DNA of 64,000 bases from contig NC_064006.1 in assembly GCF_932276165.1 (NCBI RefSeq), positions 5,842,501-5,906,500 on the forward strand. Direction: 5' to 3'. The notes beneath the pieces were generated by a model. The model was given only the letters and a program-made list of their open reading frames with translations. It was not told the origin of the DNA and ran no database searches. Of this stretch, positions 10,326-19,372 are shown in pieces. How positions within the stretch are numbered: position 1 is the first letter of the stretch; each line of letters opens with the position of its first letter. The stretch comes from Plutella xylostella (lineage: Eukaryota; Arthropoda; Insecta; Lepidoptera; Plutellidae). A program made the translations under genes and the position numbers.

Positions 10326-10565
10326 ATTAAGATAGTTTTAAGAACACTGTCACACATTAACACCAGGCAAAACAACAGCGATGACAAAAGGAGTGTGTGG
10401 CCACTGACAGGCGTCTGTTAAGTTCTCTGAAGACAGCTGACACTGGCCCTACCCTTCAAATGTTTGTTGCCATTATAATTGTAAGTGTGACTGTGTGAAA
10501 CAAAGAAAAAAAAAAAGAAAAAAAAAAAAAAAAAAAAACAAGAAATGCACAACTGGGGGTTTTTA

Positions 10566-10606
10566 GTCGGTGAAAGGCCGACACTACCTGGGTCCCCTTC
10601 CCAGGT
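10566..10606 (+). other. Two adjacent hairpins in the 3'UTR of the helicase unit
   Basis: GTCGG and CCGAC pair across a 7-base loop, followed after three bases by ACCTGGG and CCCAGGT across another 7-base loop. Both are kept in the copies near 25.29 and 34.52 kb; the loop of the first differs by one base in copy 1. Conserved 3' stem-loops in LINEs often serve as the reverse transcriptase binding site. Confidence 0.55.
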
Positions 10607-10664
10607 GTCTGTGTAGATTTTCCTCCAGGAGTGCAAAAAAAAAAAAAAATTATTAATAATATAT

Positions 10665-10702
<38 letters not shown>

Positions 10703-10828
10703 AAATATATATATTATAAGCTTCCACATTGAGTAGTGAGTAGTTAAAAGATGAAGATAAAAAACAACCAAACTCTCACAATATATTGATCTCTCAAAAA
10801 GGCACGGACATAAAGTCTGTGGAGTGAT

Positions 10829-10851
10829 AATAAAATCTTTAAAAAAAAAAA
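10829..10851 (+). terminator. Polyadenylation signal and A tail of the helicase unit
   Basis: AATAAA followed by ATCTTT-type spacer and then an A run (14 A residues including the ambiguous ones). The same ending occurs at about 31.69 kb and 34.76 kb, with tails of different length, as expected of retrotransposed transcripts. An earlier AATAAA lies at 9594, before the inverted-repeat insertion. Confidence 0.7.
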
Positions 10852-10865
10852 AAACCAGTGATTTT

Positions 10866-11177
10866 CCACTTTTTATTTTTATTTCTCAGTTCAGTATACA
10901 TATACCTACATACTTACTTTAGTTGGTTGATTCCGTACTGCCTAACACGGGTCGTGTAGAAAGGGTTTGTCACTGACAAAAATGATAAGTAGGTAGTAGC
11001 GGACACAAAAACCTCACAAAGTGGATATAGTATATTAAATGAATCTATTATTAATTGTATATTATACAACAGGTTCAATGAAAGCGTTAGTATAAAGTTA
11101 TAAAGGTAACAAAAGCTTTGAAAACGAAACCGATTAAAAAATAAACGGTTCACAACTTTATGGAAAAGCATTTTTTT
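10866..11177. repeat. Flank shared with copy 2 (pairs with 31726-32037)
   Basis: The DNA after the poly A tail is repeated about 20.9 kb downstream, so the genomic neighbourhood and not only the retroelement is duplicated. By eye there are about seven substitutions and several small indels in some 310 bases, many more than inside the helicase unit. No gene is visible. Confidence 0.8.
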
Positions 11178-11204
11178 CTTGCGTGTTTTAAAAAAAAACA
11201 AAAA

Positions 11205-11426
11205 AAAACACACACTCACGCCTTGTACTAATGTACTCCCTTGCGGGGTAGGCAGAGGTGCATTGCTGCACCCACTTTTCGCCAGAGTGTTATGTTAGTC
11301 CCAATGTAATAGGGGGCGGGCCTATTGCCATTTTACGGGCACATCCAAGACCTGGGAACATATATCTGTGTTTAAACAAATATCTGCCCCAGCCGGGAAT
11401 CGAACCCGGGACCTTCGGCTCAGTAG
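11205..11426 (-). mobile_element. tRNA-derived SINE, 5' end cut at the duplication junction
   Basis: Read on the minus strand it begins in a tRNA-like head with the B box GGTTCGATTCC, then a family-specific body (GGGGCAGATATTTGTTTAAA, later AATGGCAATAGGCCCG), and ends in a T-rich tail. A second copy on the plus strand lies at 36954-37172. The helicase copy 2 starts exactly where the tRNA head breaks off, so the SINE sits on the duplication junction. I found no clean target duplication. Confidence 0.75.
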
Positions 11427-11908
11427 TCAATACCAGTATTTCAAGCCTCAGTCACAACCATCACAGCACCACCACAAGCAACTCCTAAAGAAACAGCAAC
11501 ACATCAGCTGTTGGATTGTGGAGAAAAAGGAGAAGCTAGACTAAGACTCCGAAGCGTGGCTCTGTTCATGGACGGAAGCAGTGAAAGACTTGGCATCAGC
11601 TTCTGTATCTCAGGGGCGCGAAAGAGCGTGGCCATATCACCCGGCCTAGCCTCTCTCCTAAATGGGAGCACATCGAAGGCTACCATGAAGCGTAAAGCCT
11701 ACGACGCATTGCCAGTAACCCTAGTGGGAAATCAGCCCTGCAGACTAGTGCGATGGCGTAACAAGACCATCGCACTATTCGAGTGGGCCGACGACACCCC
11801 GTTCGTTCAGGCATGCTCATGGCTCAGTAAGCTTGGAGAGATAGCGCTAGACAGTAACGTCCCCAGGATAATAAGCGTAGACGCAATGGTGATCGAGTAT
11901 AGGAAAGG
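11427..11908 (+). pseudogene. Helicase unit copy 2, first fragment
   Basis: Matches 7196-7677 with no difference that I can see, covering part of the unrecognised N-terminal region of the helicase protein. Its last five bases, AAAGG, are repeated after the BEL element at 15841-15845, so they are that element's target duplication. The first 60 or so codons of copy 1 are missing because the fragment begins at the SINE junction. Confidence 0.92.
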
Positions 11909-12281
11909 TGTACGGAACGACTGAAGACGTTATAGTTTATAGTTAGTCTTCTTTGTAAATAGTTCATAGAAATAACCAGATAGAGTAATTCGCCCGATCA
12001 CACACGCGAAGGTTCTGGAACATTCCATAGTTTTCGTGAAGTTACCATAATGTTCTAGACTACTAAGTATAGAATAAATAGTTCGACAATAGTCCAGAAG
12101 GTTCTAGAACAATGGCCACGGAAGGTTCCATAACGTCCGCGAACCTTCTAGTCGCTAAGTTACATAGGTACTTATAGTTGTTTGTTGTATTGTTTACGTT
12201 TGTACCTACTTTGGTAATAATAATAATAAATAGTGTGACCTCGGGTATCTCTGGAACTTACGGGAAGATCGCTCGCCGGCC

Positions 12282-12319
12282 TATATAAAGAGACGTGTGC
12301 GGCGAGTAAACTAGTCAGT
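12282..12319 (+). promoter_or_regulatory. Core promoter in the BEL/Pao LTR
   Basis: TATATAAA is followed about 33 bases later by TCAGT, the arthropod initiator consensus, marking a likely RNA start (U3/R boundary). The same pair occurs in the right LTR at about 15502-15539. Confidence 0.6.
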
Positions 12320-12566
12320 CTAACAGTAACAGCGAAACAGTAAACAACATACAGTCCACTAGTAACAGCCTACAGTGAAGATCTCCAGAGACACTCGAAA
12401 CCAACAGTTAACAGTATTACCGGTGTTTTCTTTGGAAGACTCTACAGGCTAACAGCTACCTCAACAGTGGCATTTCCTCATCTTCTTCAAGAACCAACAG
12501 GTGCACCGCCACTTCCTTCGAACCGTACAGTAATAGTACCGAAACGGTCGAGGTGATCAGCACATT

Positions 12567-12584
12567 TGGTCCTTCGAGCCGGAT
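12567..12584 (+). other. Perfect tRNA-Tyr primer site trapped inside the LTR
   Basis: TGGTCCTTCGAGCCGGAT is an exact complement of the 3' end of eukaryotic tRNA-Tyr as I know it. It lies 36 bases before the LTR end, not after it. It repeats at the same place in the right LTR. Confidence 0.7.
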
Positions 12585-12622
12585 AGTAATAGTTTCCAAA
12601 CGGTCGAAGTGATCCGCACATT

Positions 12623-12641
12623 TGGTCCATCGGAGCCGGAT
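12623..12641 (+). promoter_or_regulatory. BEL/Pao primer-binding site (imperfect tRNA-Tyr)
   Basis: Three bases into the interior, TGGTCCATCGGAGCCGGAT matches tRNA-Tyr with one substitution and one extra base. This is the normal location for minus-strand priming. Confidence 0.65.
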
Positions 12642-12654
12642 TGAAGACACAGGA

Positions 12655-14886
12655 ATGCCTGTAACGAGGTCCACGACAGGGAGGCTACAGCGCGGCGGCC
12701 TAGAACAGAAGCCCACAGAAAAATCGTCGGCCGCCGGCGCCACCGCCTCCACCGCCATCGCTACAGACTCCGACATGAACACGCCGTCAACCACCGTGAC
12801 AGCATCGACATCGACGGGTGTGTCCGCCGGAGTATCGCCGCTGCCCTCGTCTGCCGCGAGGGTGGATAGCGTCTCGCCCTCCATAACAGGGGGGCACCGC
12901 TCCCTGTGTTCGGGGGAGTAACGCCGCCGCCGCCCTCCACTGCCGCGAGGGTGGTAACAGCTGCTGCCGGAACGCCCTTCCCACCGTCATGCATCCGGGC
13001 TACTCCGCCAGCGTCTACAGCAAGATCGAAGGCCAAGTCATTGAAGGCACGCCGCATCGCCGAAGCGAAAGAAGAAGTAGCACGTCATCGAGTTGAAATC
13101 GCTCGTCGTGAAGCTGAAATCGCCCGCCGTGAAGCTGAACTCGCCGCCGCCCGGCTCGCAGTTATTGAAGCTGAATCCGACACCGAAGACGACGACGGCA
13201 GCATCAGCTCAGAGATGGAGAGTACTCTTGAGGACCCTGCCTCCACTGCCGTCCCTGTCGCTCAGCCGCGAGCAGGAGACTCTGTGAGCCTCACGGCCCT
13301 CGCCGAGGCCATCGCTCTGGCTGCAAGAGCCGGGGCGCCGCCGCCAATACCGCCTCCACGTCACATCAGCGAGCTACCGTACTTCAGTGGCGCACCGCAC
13401 GAGTGGCTACAGTTCAAGACCGCCTACTACGAGTCTGCTGCATCACTCGCGCCCTGCGATAATATGGGGCGCCTACGACGATGCCTCAAAGGACGAGCGA
13501 AGGAAGCTGTCAGCCGCCTGCTCATCACCAGCACGACGCCCGAGAACGTGATGAAGTCACTTGAATTGTGCTTCGGGCGCCCGGACAGCATTGCGCTTGC
13601 CGAGTTAGAACGTCTGCGGGCACTACGCCGGCCTGCGGACAATGCTACAGAGTTCTGCTTCTTTGCCAATGAAGTAAGCAACATCGTGACGGTACTGCAA
13701 GAGCTGCACCGCGACCGCTACCTCAACAATCCTGAGATCACGCAGCTCACAGTCGAGAAGCTCACCTCCGCTCACAAGCTTCGCTGGTACGACTTCTCCG
13801 TCGCACAGTCACCTGAGGAACCAGACCTGCTGAAGCTCAGCCGATTCCTCACTCGGGAAGCTTCCATCTGCATGCCGCACGCACACGAGAAGACGATTGC
13901 CTACGAATCTAAGAAACAGCAGCCGCCGCACCGCGCAGAATGGGCATACGCAACAACAGAACAGAAACCTACGTGTCCAGTGTGCTACAACAGGGGCCAC
14001 AACAGCCCAACAGAATGCCGCAAGTTCGTCGAGAGTGACGTCGACTCACGCTGGCACCTAGCGAAGCAGAGAAGGCTCTGTTTTAGCTGTCTACGCTACC
14101 GCAGCAAGACGCACCGATGCAGAAAGAGGAAATGTGACGTCGACGGCTGCGAGAGGTTACATAACCGACTGCTACACTTCGTGCGAGCCGACAAGCCCGA
14201 AGCCATGAAAACAGACGCAGTCGCCTCTACGTGGACACCAATGCGAACGAAAGCGTATCGCAAAATAGTAAAGGTCCAAGTCTCTGGACCGGCGGGAGTG
14301 GTCGACACATGCGCGCTCCTAGACGACGGATCAACAGTAACGCTCATCGACAGCGAAATCGCACAGAAGATCGGAGCCAGGGGGCCCATAGACCCTCTCA
14401 ACATACAAGGTGTCTCCGACACAAGCGTCGACGAGTCCGCATCGCGTCGCGTCTCACTCACTCTCACGGGTGCGAGCGAGACGCACACAGTCAACGCACG
14501 CACAGTACAGAAGCTGCACCTTGCCGCACAGCGTGTCACCGAGCAAGACCTCGCCGGCTGCTCTCACCTGGAAGACATCCAGCACGAGCTGAAGCACACA
14601 GATATGAAGCCAGGCCTGCTCATCGGGCAAGACAACTGGCACCTGCTGATGGCGGCGGAAGTGCGAGCGGGACAGCGACACCAACCAGTGGCTTCACGCA
14701 CGCCACTGGGCTGGGTGTTACACGGTGCACACACACGCACACTGGGACAGCGTGTGCACTATGTGAACAACATCGTCAACATCAAAGACAGCATGGACGA
14801 GACGCCGAAGAGACACTTCGCGCTCGAGTCATTGACGATCATAACAAAGAAACGGAAGTCCGACACTGAACAACAAAGACTCCAGG
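12655..14886 (+). pseudogene. BEL/Pao gag and aspartic protease, frame broken
   Basis: Gag starts at an ATG at 12655 (MPVTRSTTGR), but that frame stops at 12921. The main frame is open from 12870, so a frame change is needed in or near a run of six G residues. It then shows an arginine/glutamate helix (repeated EIARRE units), the BEL gag capsid-like region (LPYFSGAPHEWLQFK to about 13870), a cysteine/histidine-rich nucleocapsid segment (about 13975-14170), and a retropepsin-like protease with LLDDGSTVTLID (about 14310) and a conserved LLIGQDNWHLL segment. The reverse transcriptase that should follow is missing. The break near 12900 lies between two similar CTGCCGCGAGGGTGG segments. Confidence 0.85.
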
Positions 14887-15144
14887 ACCCTACAGCCTGG
14901 CACGGCGGTCAACGTCGGCAACGTGGCAGACGGCAACCTACCACGCAACACGTGGCCGAAAGACGTGGTCACGGCTGCCTACCTCGGAGAAGACCTCGTA
15001 CGAGCAGTCGTTCAGACCAACAGAAGGACCCTCAGAAGACCGCCCAAGAAGCTGGTGATCATGTCTACAGCATCAGTCGTTCCGACCGAAGATTTCAACG
15101 CCCTGCAGGCGATGACCGGCGGGAGAGATGTACGGAACGACTGA
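14887..15144 (+). pseudogene. BEL/Pao pol, C-terminal remnant
   Basis: A short frame with ADGNLPRNTWPKDVVTAA and LRRPPKKLVIM matches the end of BEL/Pao polyproteins, downstream of the integrase core. It is in a different frame from gag-protease, and the deletion joint lies at about 14830-14890. It runs a few codons into the right LTR. Confidence 0.8.
15118..15128 (+). promoter_or_regulatory. BEL/Pao polypurine tract
   Basis: GGCGGGAGAGA directly precedes the right LTR, the site where plus-strand DNA synthesis is primed. Confidence 0.7.
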
Positions 15145-15840
15145 AGACGTTATAGTTTATAGTTAGTCTTCTTTGTAAATAGTTCATAGAAATAACCAGA
15201 TAGAGTAATTCGCCCGATCACACACGCGAAGGTTCTGGAACATTCCATAGTTTTCGTGAAGTTACCATAATGTTCTAGACTACTAAGTATAGAATAAATA
15301 GTTCGACAATAGTCCAGAAGGTTCTAGAACAATGGCCACGGAAGGTTCCATAACGTCCGCGAACCTTCTAGTCGCTAAGTTACATAGGTACTTATAGTTG
15401 TTTGTTGTATTGTTTACGTTTGTACCTACTTTGGTAATAATAATAATAAATAGTGTGACCTCGGGTATCTCTGGAACTTACGGGAAGATCGCTCGCCGGC
15501 CTATATAAAGAGACGTGTGCGGCGAGTAAACTAGTCAGTCTAACAGTAACAGCGAAACAGTAAACAACATACAGTCCACTAGTAACAGCCTACAGTGAAG
15601 ATCTCCAGAGACACTCGAAACCAACAGTTAACAGTATTACCGGTGTTTTCTTTGGAAGACTCTACAGGCTAACAGCTACCTCAACAGTGGCATTTCCTCA
15701 TCTTCTTCAAGAACCAACAGGTGCACCGCCACTTCCTTCGAACCGTACAGTAATAGTACCGAAACGGTCGAGGTGATCAGCACATTTGGTCCTTCGAGCC
15801 GGATAGTAATAGTTTCCAAACGGTCGAAGTGATCCGCACA
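15129..15840 (+). repeat. BEL/Pao 3' LTR
   Basis: 712 bp and identical to the left LTR in a base-by-base reading, including the trapped primer site and the TATA/initiator pair. Confidence 0.93.
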
Positions 15841-16127
15841 AAAGGCGAAATTGTTGACCAGCTGGGTTGCCTAAAAGCCTCAAAACATCATGAAATAGTG
15901 GTGTACGAGGACAGAGGCGAAGATCTAAGCTTTCTCAAAGGTCATATACTTGCGAGGGGCATTGACAACTGCCACCAACAAGCCGAATACTTGGTCACCG
16001 GATCTGAACGCCTACAGGAGAGGATGACCGCTGGGGCTGTCGCCGCTTCAGAACAACGGAACATGGAAAGGAGGATGCACAATTTAACATCGCAAGGGCG
16101 TGTCCAAGGGTTCCTCCAGGCTTTTAA
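15841..16127 (+). pseudogene. Helicase unit copy 2, second fragment
   Basis: Matches 7673-7959 without visible differences. It begins with the BEL target duplication AAAGG and ends at the LINE insertion after TTTTAA. It codes for the region just before the helicase core. Confidence 0.92.
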
Positions 16128-16544
16128 GTGACGTCACTGACGTGTTCGCGATAAGGTGCTCGCTTGTTTAGATCGAGTCATAAAAATCAAAACAACGTTA
16201 TCAAGTCATAAAAAGTTTAATAAACAAATAATCAAGTGACAATTGTTTACATCAAGTGTTATCTTAGTGCATAGTGGCGTATTACTAGGATATCTTTGCA
16301 AAAGTGATCAGTGAATATATCATTACTATCATTTTTTGTGGGTGTATACCGAAAACGAAAGTTGTTCTAACAGTTTGTGTACCCTGCATGCGCAATTAGT
16401 AAAATAATCACAAATAGTTGTCAGTGCCATCTGGGTTTCGTCAGAAAACGCAATTACAGTGCCGTCTAGCGCAATACACTTATTAAGTGTAGCTGGGTCT
16501 GTCTGTTTGCCGTGCGCGCATATCATAAAAATTGTACCTACGCA

Positions 16545-16834
16545 ATGACTAAATGCGGAGGCTGCAGCAAACACATCCCGCGGGGCGATGTGACTAAATG
16601 CGCGAAATGCTCCAAATGCGCTACTGTCTATCACCCGTACTGCCTAAAGGGGGGTGATCAAGATGCGCGCCCTGACACCTGGCTGTGCCCTGCGTGCGCC
16701 CCGGCGCCGGCAGCCGCGGAGACCATCCCCGCCTCCCCTCTCACACGGGCAGTGGCGAGCAGCCCGGAGGTGCCCGAGCTGGTCGTGGCTGAGGACCGGC
16801 TCAACTCCACGGCGAACGACACCACCGAGGAGTT
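16545..16834 (+). pseudogene. LINE ORF1, 5' part with PHD finger
   Basis: From the ATG at 16545 the frame gives a PHD-type zinc finger: CGGC, CAKC, HPYC and CPAC pairs in C4HC3 order within about 50 residues. An alanine/proline-rich linker follows. PHD fingers in LINE ORF1 proteins are known from CR1-group elements and may help chromatin binding. The frame is interrupted after GAGGAGTT by the LTR element; coding resumes in phase at 18069, so before that insertion this was one ORF. Confidence 0.85.
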
Positions 16835-18068
16835 TTTAGAGTATAAAGAGGTGGCTACGGGGTTGATGGTAAATGAAGAATGCAGGATTTCTTGAGGCCA
16901 AACTATTTACTGAGATTATACACATAGTAACCAATTACATTTTCAGTGTGTGAGCTAAGTGACGGGCGCGAGACGACTAGCGTCTGCGCATTGTTCGCTA
17001 CTGGAAGTTACTAGAAAGCTTACATTGCAAAACGTGACTATAACATGTGTCGCTACATCACTTCCCCCGTTTTTCAAAATTTTTGTCAAAAAATTTTCAA
17101 GACTACTACATAGGTAATACGTAAGTTACAAAAGCCTCTCTTACGGAGCTTTAAACTTGAAACAAACAATACCAAAGAAAATAGAAATTACAAAATTAAC
17201 AAAACAAACTTATAGATCACACAATAAACCACTTGGTAAAACTACGTAGCACTATGTTCACTCGCGACGCGCTTATCACATTCCGCTGACCGTGCAAGAT
17301 GAACGCGGCTACCTCGGTTCTGCGAATCCGACCTCGTGTGTGATTGAACCATGTGAATTTCGAATCTAAAAATAGCTTCTCTCGTAGCACCTCTCATCCA
17401 TCCTGGCGGGAACTTCCATGAGGACCCTCGAGTGAGCCTCCACGTGGGTGACCAGTCCACTATGCTCCATCTCGGCAGCCTCGCAGCGAGGAAAACAGCC
17501 CAAAACTCGCTAACTTCAGAAGCGCCGATTACCGCCCGTTGACCTGCCGTCGTGAACGCGCAATCGTACCTTCTATGTGTTCCGCTCGTCCAGGTGCTGA
17601 CTTGAGATGCTTCGATACGCTAATTTCTTCTTTGTTGCGTAACCAAAATGTGCGAAGGGGTGATGTAGGTATACTTCCAGTAGATAATGTTCCAATTTCT
17701 TGTTATGTTGTCGCCTGTTACCCCATGGCCTTGCTGGGGGAGCCGTCTCGTCCACGCCGTTGTTCCATGCTGCGCCGCGTCATCGCCGTGCTGACTCCAT
17801 AATTTCTTCCGAAGGTTGCGTGTTCAGATTGTCGGAGGTCACCAGTTTAGAGTATAAAGAGGTGGCTACGGGGTTGATGGTAAATGAAGAATGCAGGATT
17901 TCTTGAGGCCAAACTATTTACTGAGATTATACACATAGTAACCAATTACATTTTCAGTGTGTGAGCTAAGTGACGGGCGCGAGACGACTAGCGTCTGCGC
18001 ATTGTTCGCTACTGGAAGTTACTAGAAAGCTTACATTGCAAAACGTGACTATAACATGTGTCGCTACA
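16835..18068 (-). mobile_element. Small non-autonomous LTR element inside LINE ORF1
   Basis: Two direct repeats of 223 bp (16835-17057 and 17846-18068), matching in length and apparently in sequence, flank 788 bp without gag or pol. Read on the minus strand the LTR starts TGTAGCGACAC, the interior starts CTGGTGACCTCCGAC (a likely primer-binding site), and AACGGGGGAAGTGA just before the other LTR is a good polypurine tract. AGTT is duplicated on both sides (16831-16834, 18069-18072). The LTR's other end is AAA rather than CA, which is unusual. By size it is TRIM- or small-LARD-like, moved by another element's enzymes. Confidence 0.82.
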
Positions 18069-18856
18069 AGTTCAAGGTGGAACTCGGGCTCGAGATGCGG
18101 CTCTTCCGCCAGGAGCTGACAGCGGTCCGACAGGAGATCCAGATGTTCCGCAGTGAAATGATGGAGATGAAAAACTCCTTCACTGCAACAGATCAGCGTC
18201 TCAACACACTGGACTCGCGAGTGGACTTGCTGGAGCAGCGGCTTACGGAGGGGACGGGCTCGCGGCTCGAGGCAGTCATAGCAGAATTGCGACTGGAGCT
18301 CAATGAGAAAGACCAGGAGCTGCTTGAGAACGACGTGGAGGTGACAAATCTTCCGGAGGAGAACGGAGAAAACCCCATGCACCTGATACTATCAGTGGCA
18401 TCAAAGCTCGGGGTTAACCTGCACGAGTCAGACGTGGTGAGCGCGGAGCGTGTTGGTGCGAGGAACAGGTGGAGCCGGGCGCCGGGCGACAGCGGGGAGG
18501 GCGCGGGCGCGGGGGCGGGCCGGCCGCGGCCGCTAGTGGTGCGGCTCACGCGACGCGCGGTCAAGGACGAGCTGATGACTGCCGCGCGCGTCCGCCGCGG
18601 GGCCACTTCAGCCGACCTCGGGCAGTCCTCCGCGCCGCGTCCCATCTATGTTAACGAACGCCTGACGAAAACCAACCGCCAGCTATTCTACCAGGTTCGG
18701 GAAGCTGGCCGTAGGCAGTCGTGGCGATTTCTCTGGACCAAAAAAGGCCGCATCTACGCACGCCAGGGCCAGGACACTCCGCGACACTGGATACGCACTG
18801 TTCATGACATTGCTCGTGTGTTTGGTGTCGCTCCGACGACTGCCTCGAACGTTTAA
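18069..18856 (+). pseudogene. LINE ORF1, 3' part with coiled coil and FP25K-like domain
   Basis: Continues the PHD ORF. It begins with a long heptad-rich coiled coil (RLFRQELTAVRQEIQ to ELRLELNEKDQELLE), then a basic RNA-binding-type domain with NDVEVTNLPE, ASKLGVNLHESDVV, ERLTKTNRQLFYQVREA and GRIYARQG. That order resembles the baculovirus FP25K-like domain shared with many insect LINE ORF1 proteins. The product would trimerise and bind element RNA. A GC-rich, glycine/alanine-rich linker (about 18470-18540) lies between its halves. Confidence 0.82.
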
Positions 18857-19372
18857 TTACAGCAAAATACCTTGTCATTACACTATCGGCCTTCCTACCT
18901 ATACTTATAAGATGCCTTATTGTTGTATTCCATTACAGACTCAAATTGTTTACATTATGTGCGTAGCTAGTACATTTTCTTGTTTTGTACATAAAATTGA
19001 ACCGTTATCTCTTAACTATAGGAGCCTCGTTATGTCTGAGAGAGTTTTATGTTGGTCTTATTATTTCGGTTATGTTTGTAGCTATGGGCGTCATCGATAC
19101 CTGTTATATCATCATGTTTCAAGTACTAATCTAAGAGTTACCTCCGTGTCTATTGTGTGTTGTTGCCCGGGACCGACCGCGGCGGCGGCAAGCTGTTGTT
19201 TAATGATAGCCGAACGTATTGTACGACCCGTGAAATATATATTATACACCCTTATACATACTTACACATGCCTATATATACACATAAATATACACATTCC
19301 CAAATGCATATTTTTTTTCCAACATCTATATCATATCTGAATCGCTTACCTATAAAATACATGTAAATAAAA

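Larger units (their letters stand above)
7054..10851 (+). mobile_element. 5'-truncated retrotransposed unit encoding a virus-type helicase (copy 1)
   Basis: The unit is bounded by a 14-bp direct repeat and ends in AATAAA, a short spacer and A residues. It contains the last part of a long frame with a viral superfamily 1 helicase domain, a 3'UTR with two A-rich tracts, a paired-hairpin block and a TA microsatellite, and a later inverted-repeat insertion. Excluding that insertion it is about 3.07 kb. Its 3' end recurs at 25.0-31.7 kb and 34.3-34.8 kb. Either this is the 3' end of a LINE that captured a viral helicase, as described for TRAS and other insect retrotransposons, or it is an RNA-virus-derived transcript copied in trans. 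No reverse transcriptase is visible in the piece preserved. Confidence 0.8.
11909..12620 (+). repeat. BEL/Pao 5' LTR
   Basis: 712 bp, TGTACGGAAC to GATCCGCACA. Its last part is a period-56 tandem repeat that runs across the LTR end into the primer-binding site (units starting about 12514, 12570 and 12626). Confidence 0.93.
11909..15840 (+). mobile_element. BEL/Pao LTR retrotransposon with internal pol deletion
   Basis: Two 712-bp LTRs (TG...CA) that are identical by eye, a 5-bp target duplication AAAGG, a primer-binding site complementary to tRNA-Tyr, and a purine-rich tract before the right LTR. The interior of 2.5 kb has gag and protease but lacks reverse transcriptase, RNase H and most of the integrase; only the C-terminal end of pol remains. 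Identical LTRs mean a recent insertion. The deletion may predate it, in which case the copy was moved in trans. Confidence 0.92.

Noticed and set aside
10665..10700. TA microsatellite as a replication origin or special signal
   Set aside because: A variable-length TA run in a retroelement 3'UTR, common slippage, no further support.
13427..14539. Minus-strand frames opposite BEL gag and protease
   Set aside because: Opposite a GC-rich gag-protease region with clear domains on the plus strand; such frames arise by codon bias.
16512..16895. Host PHD-finger gene
   Set aside because: The PHD finger continues in phase into a LINE ORF1 coiled coil once the LTR element is taken into account, so it belongs to the LINE.
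16835..18068. CRISPR-like or segmental direct repeat
   Set aside because: Two 223-bp repeats with a 4-bp target duplication, primer site and purine tract are better explained as an LTR element.
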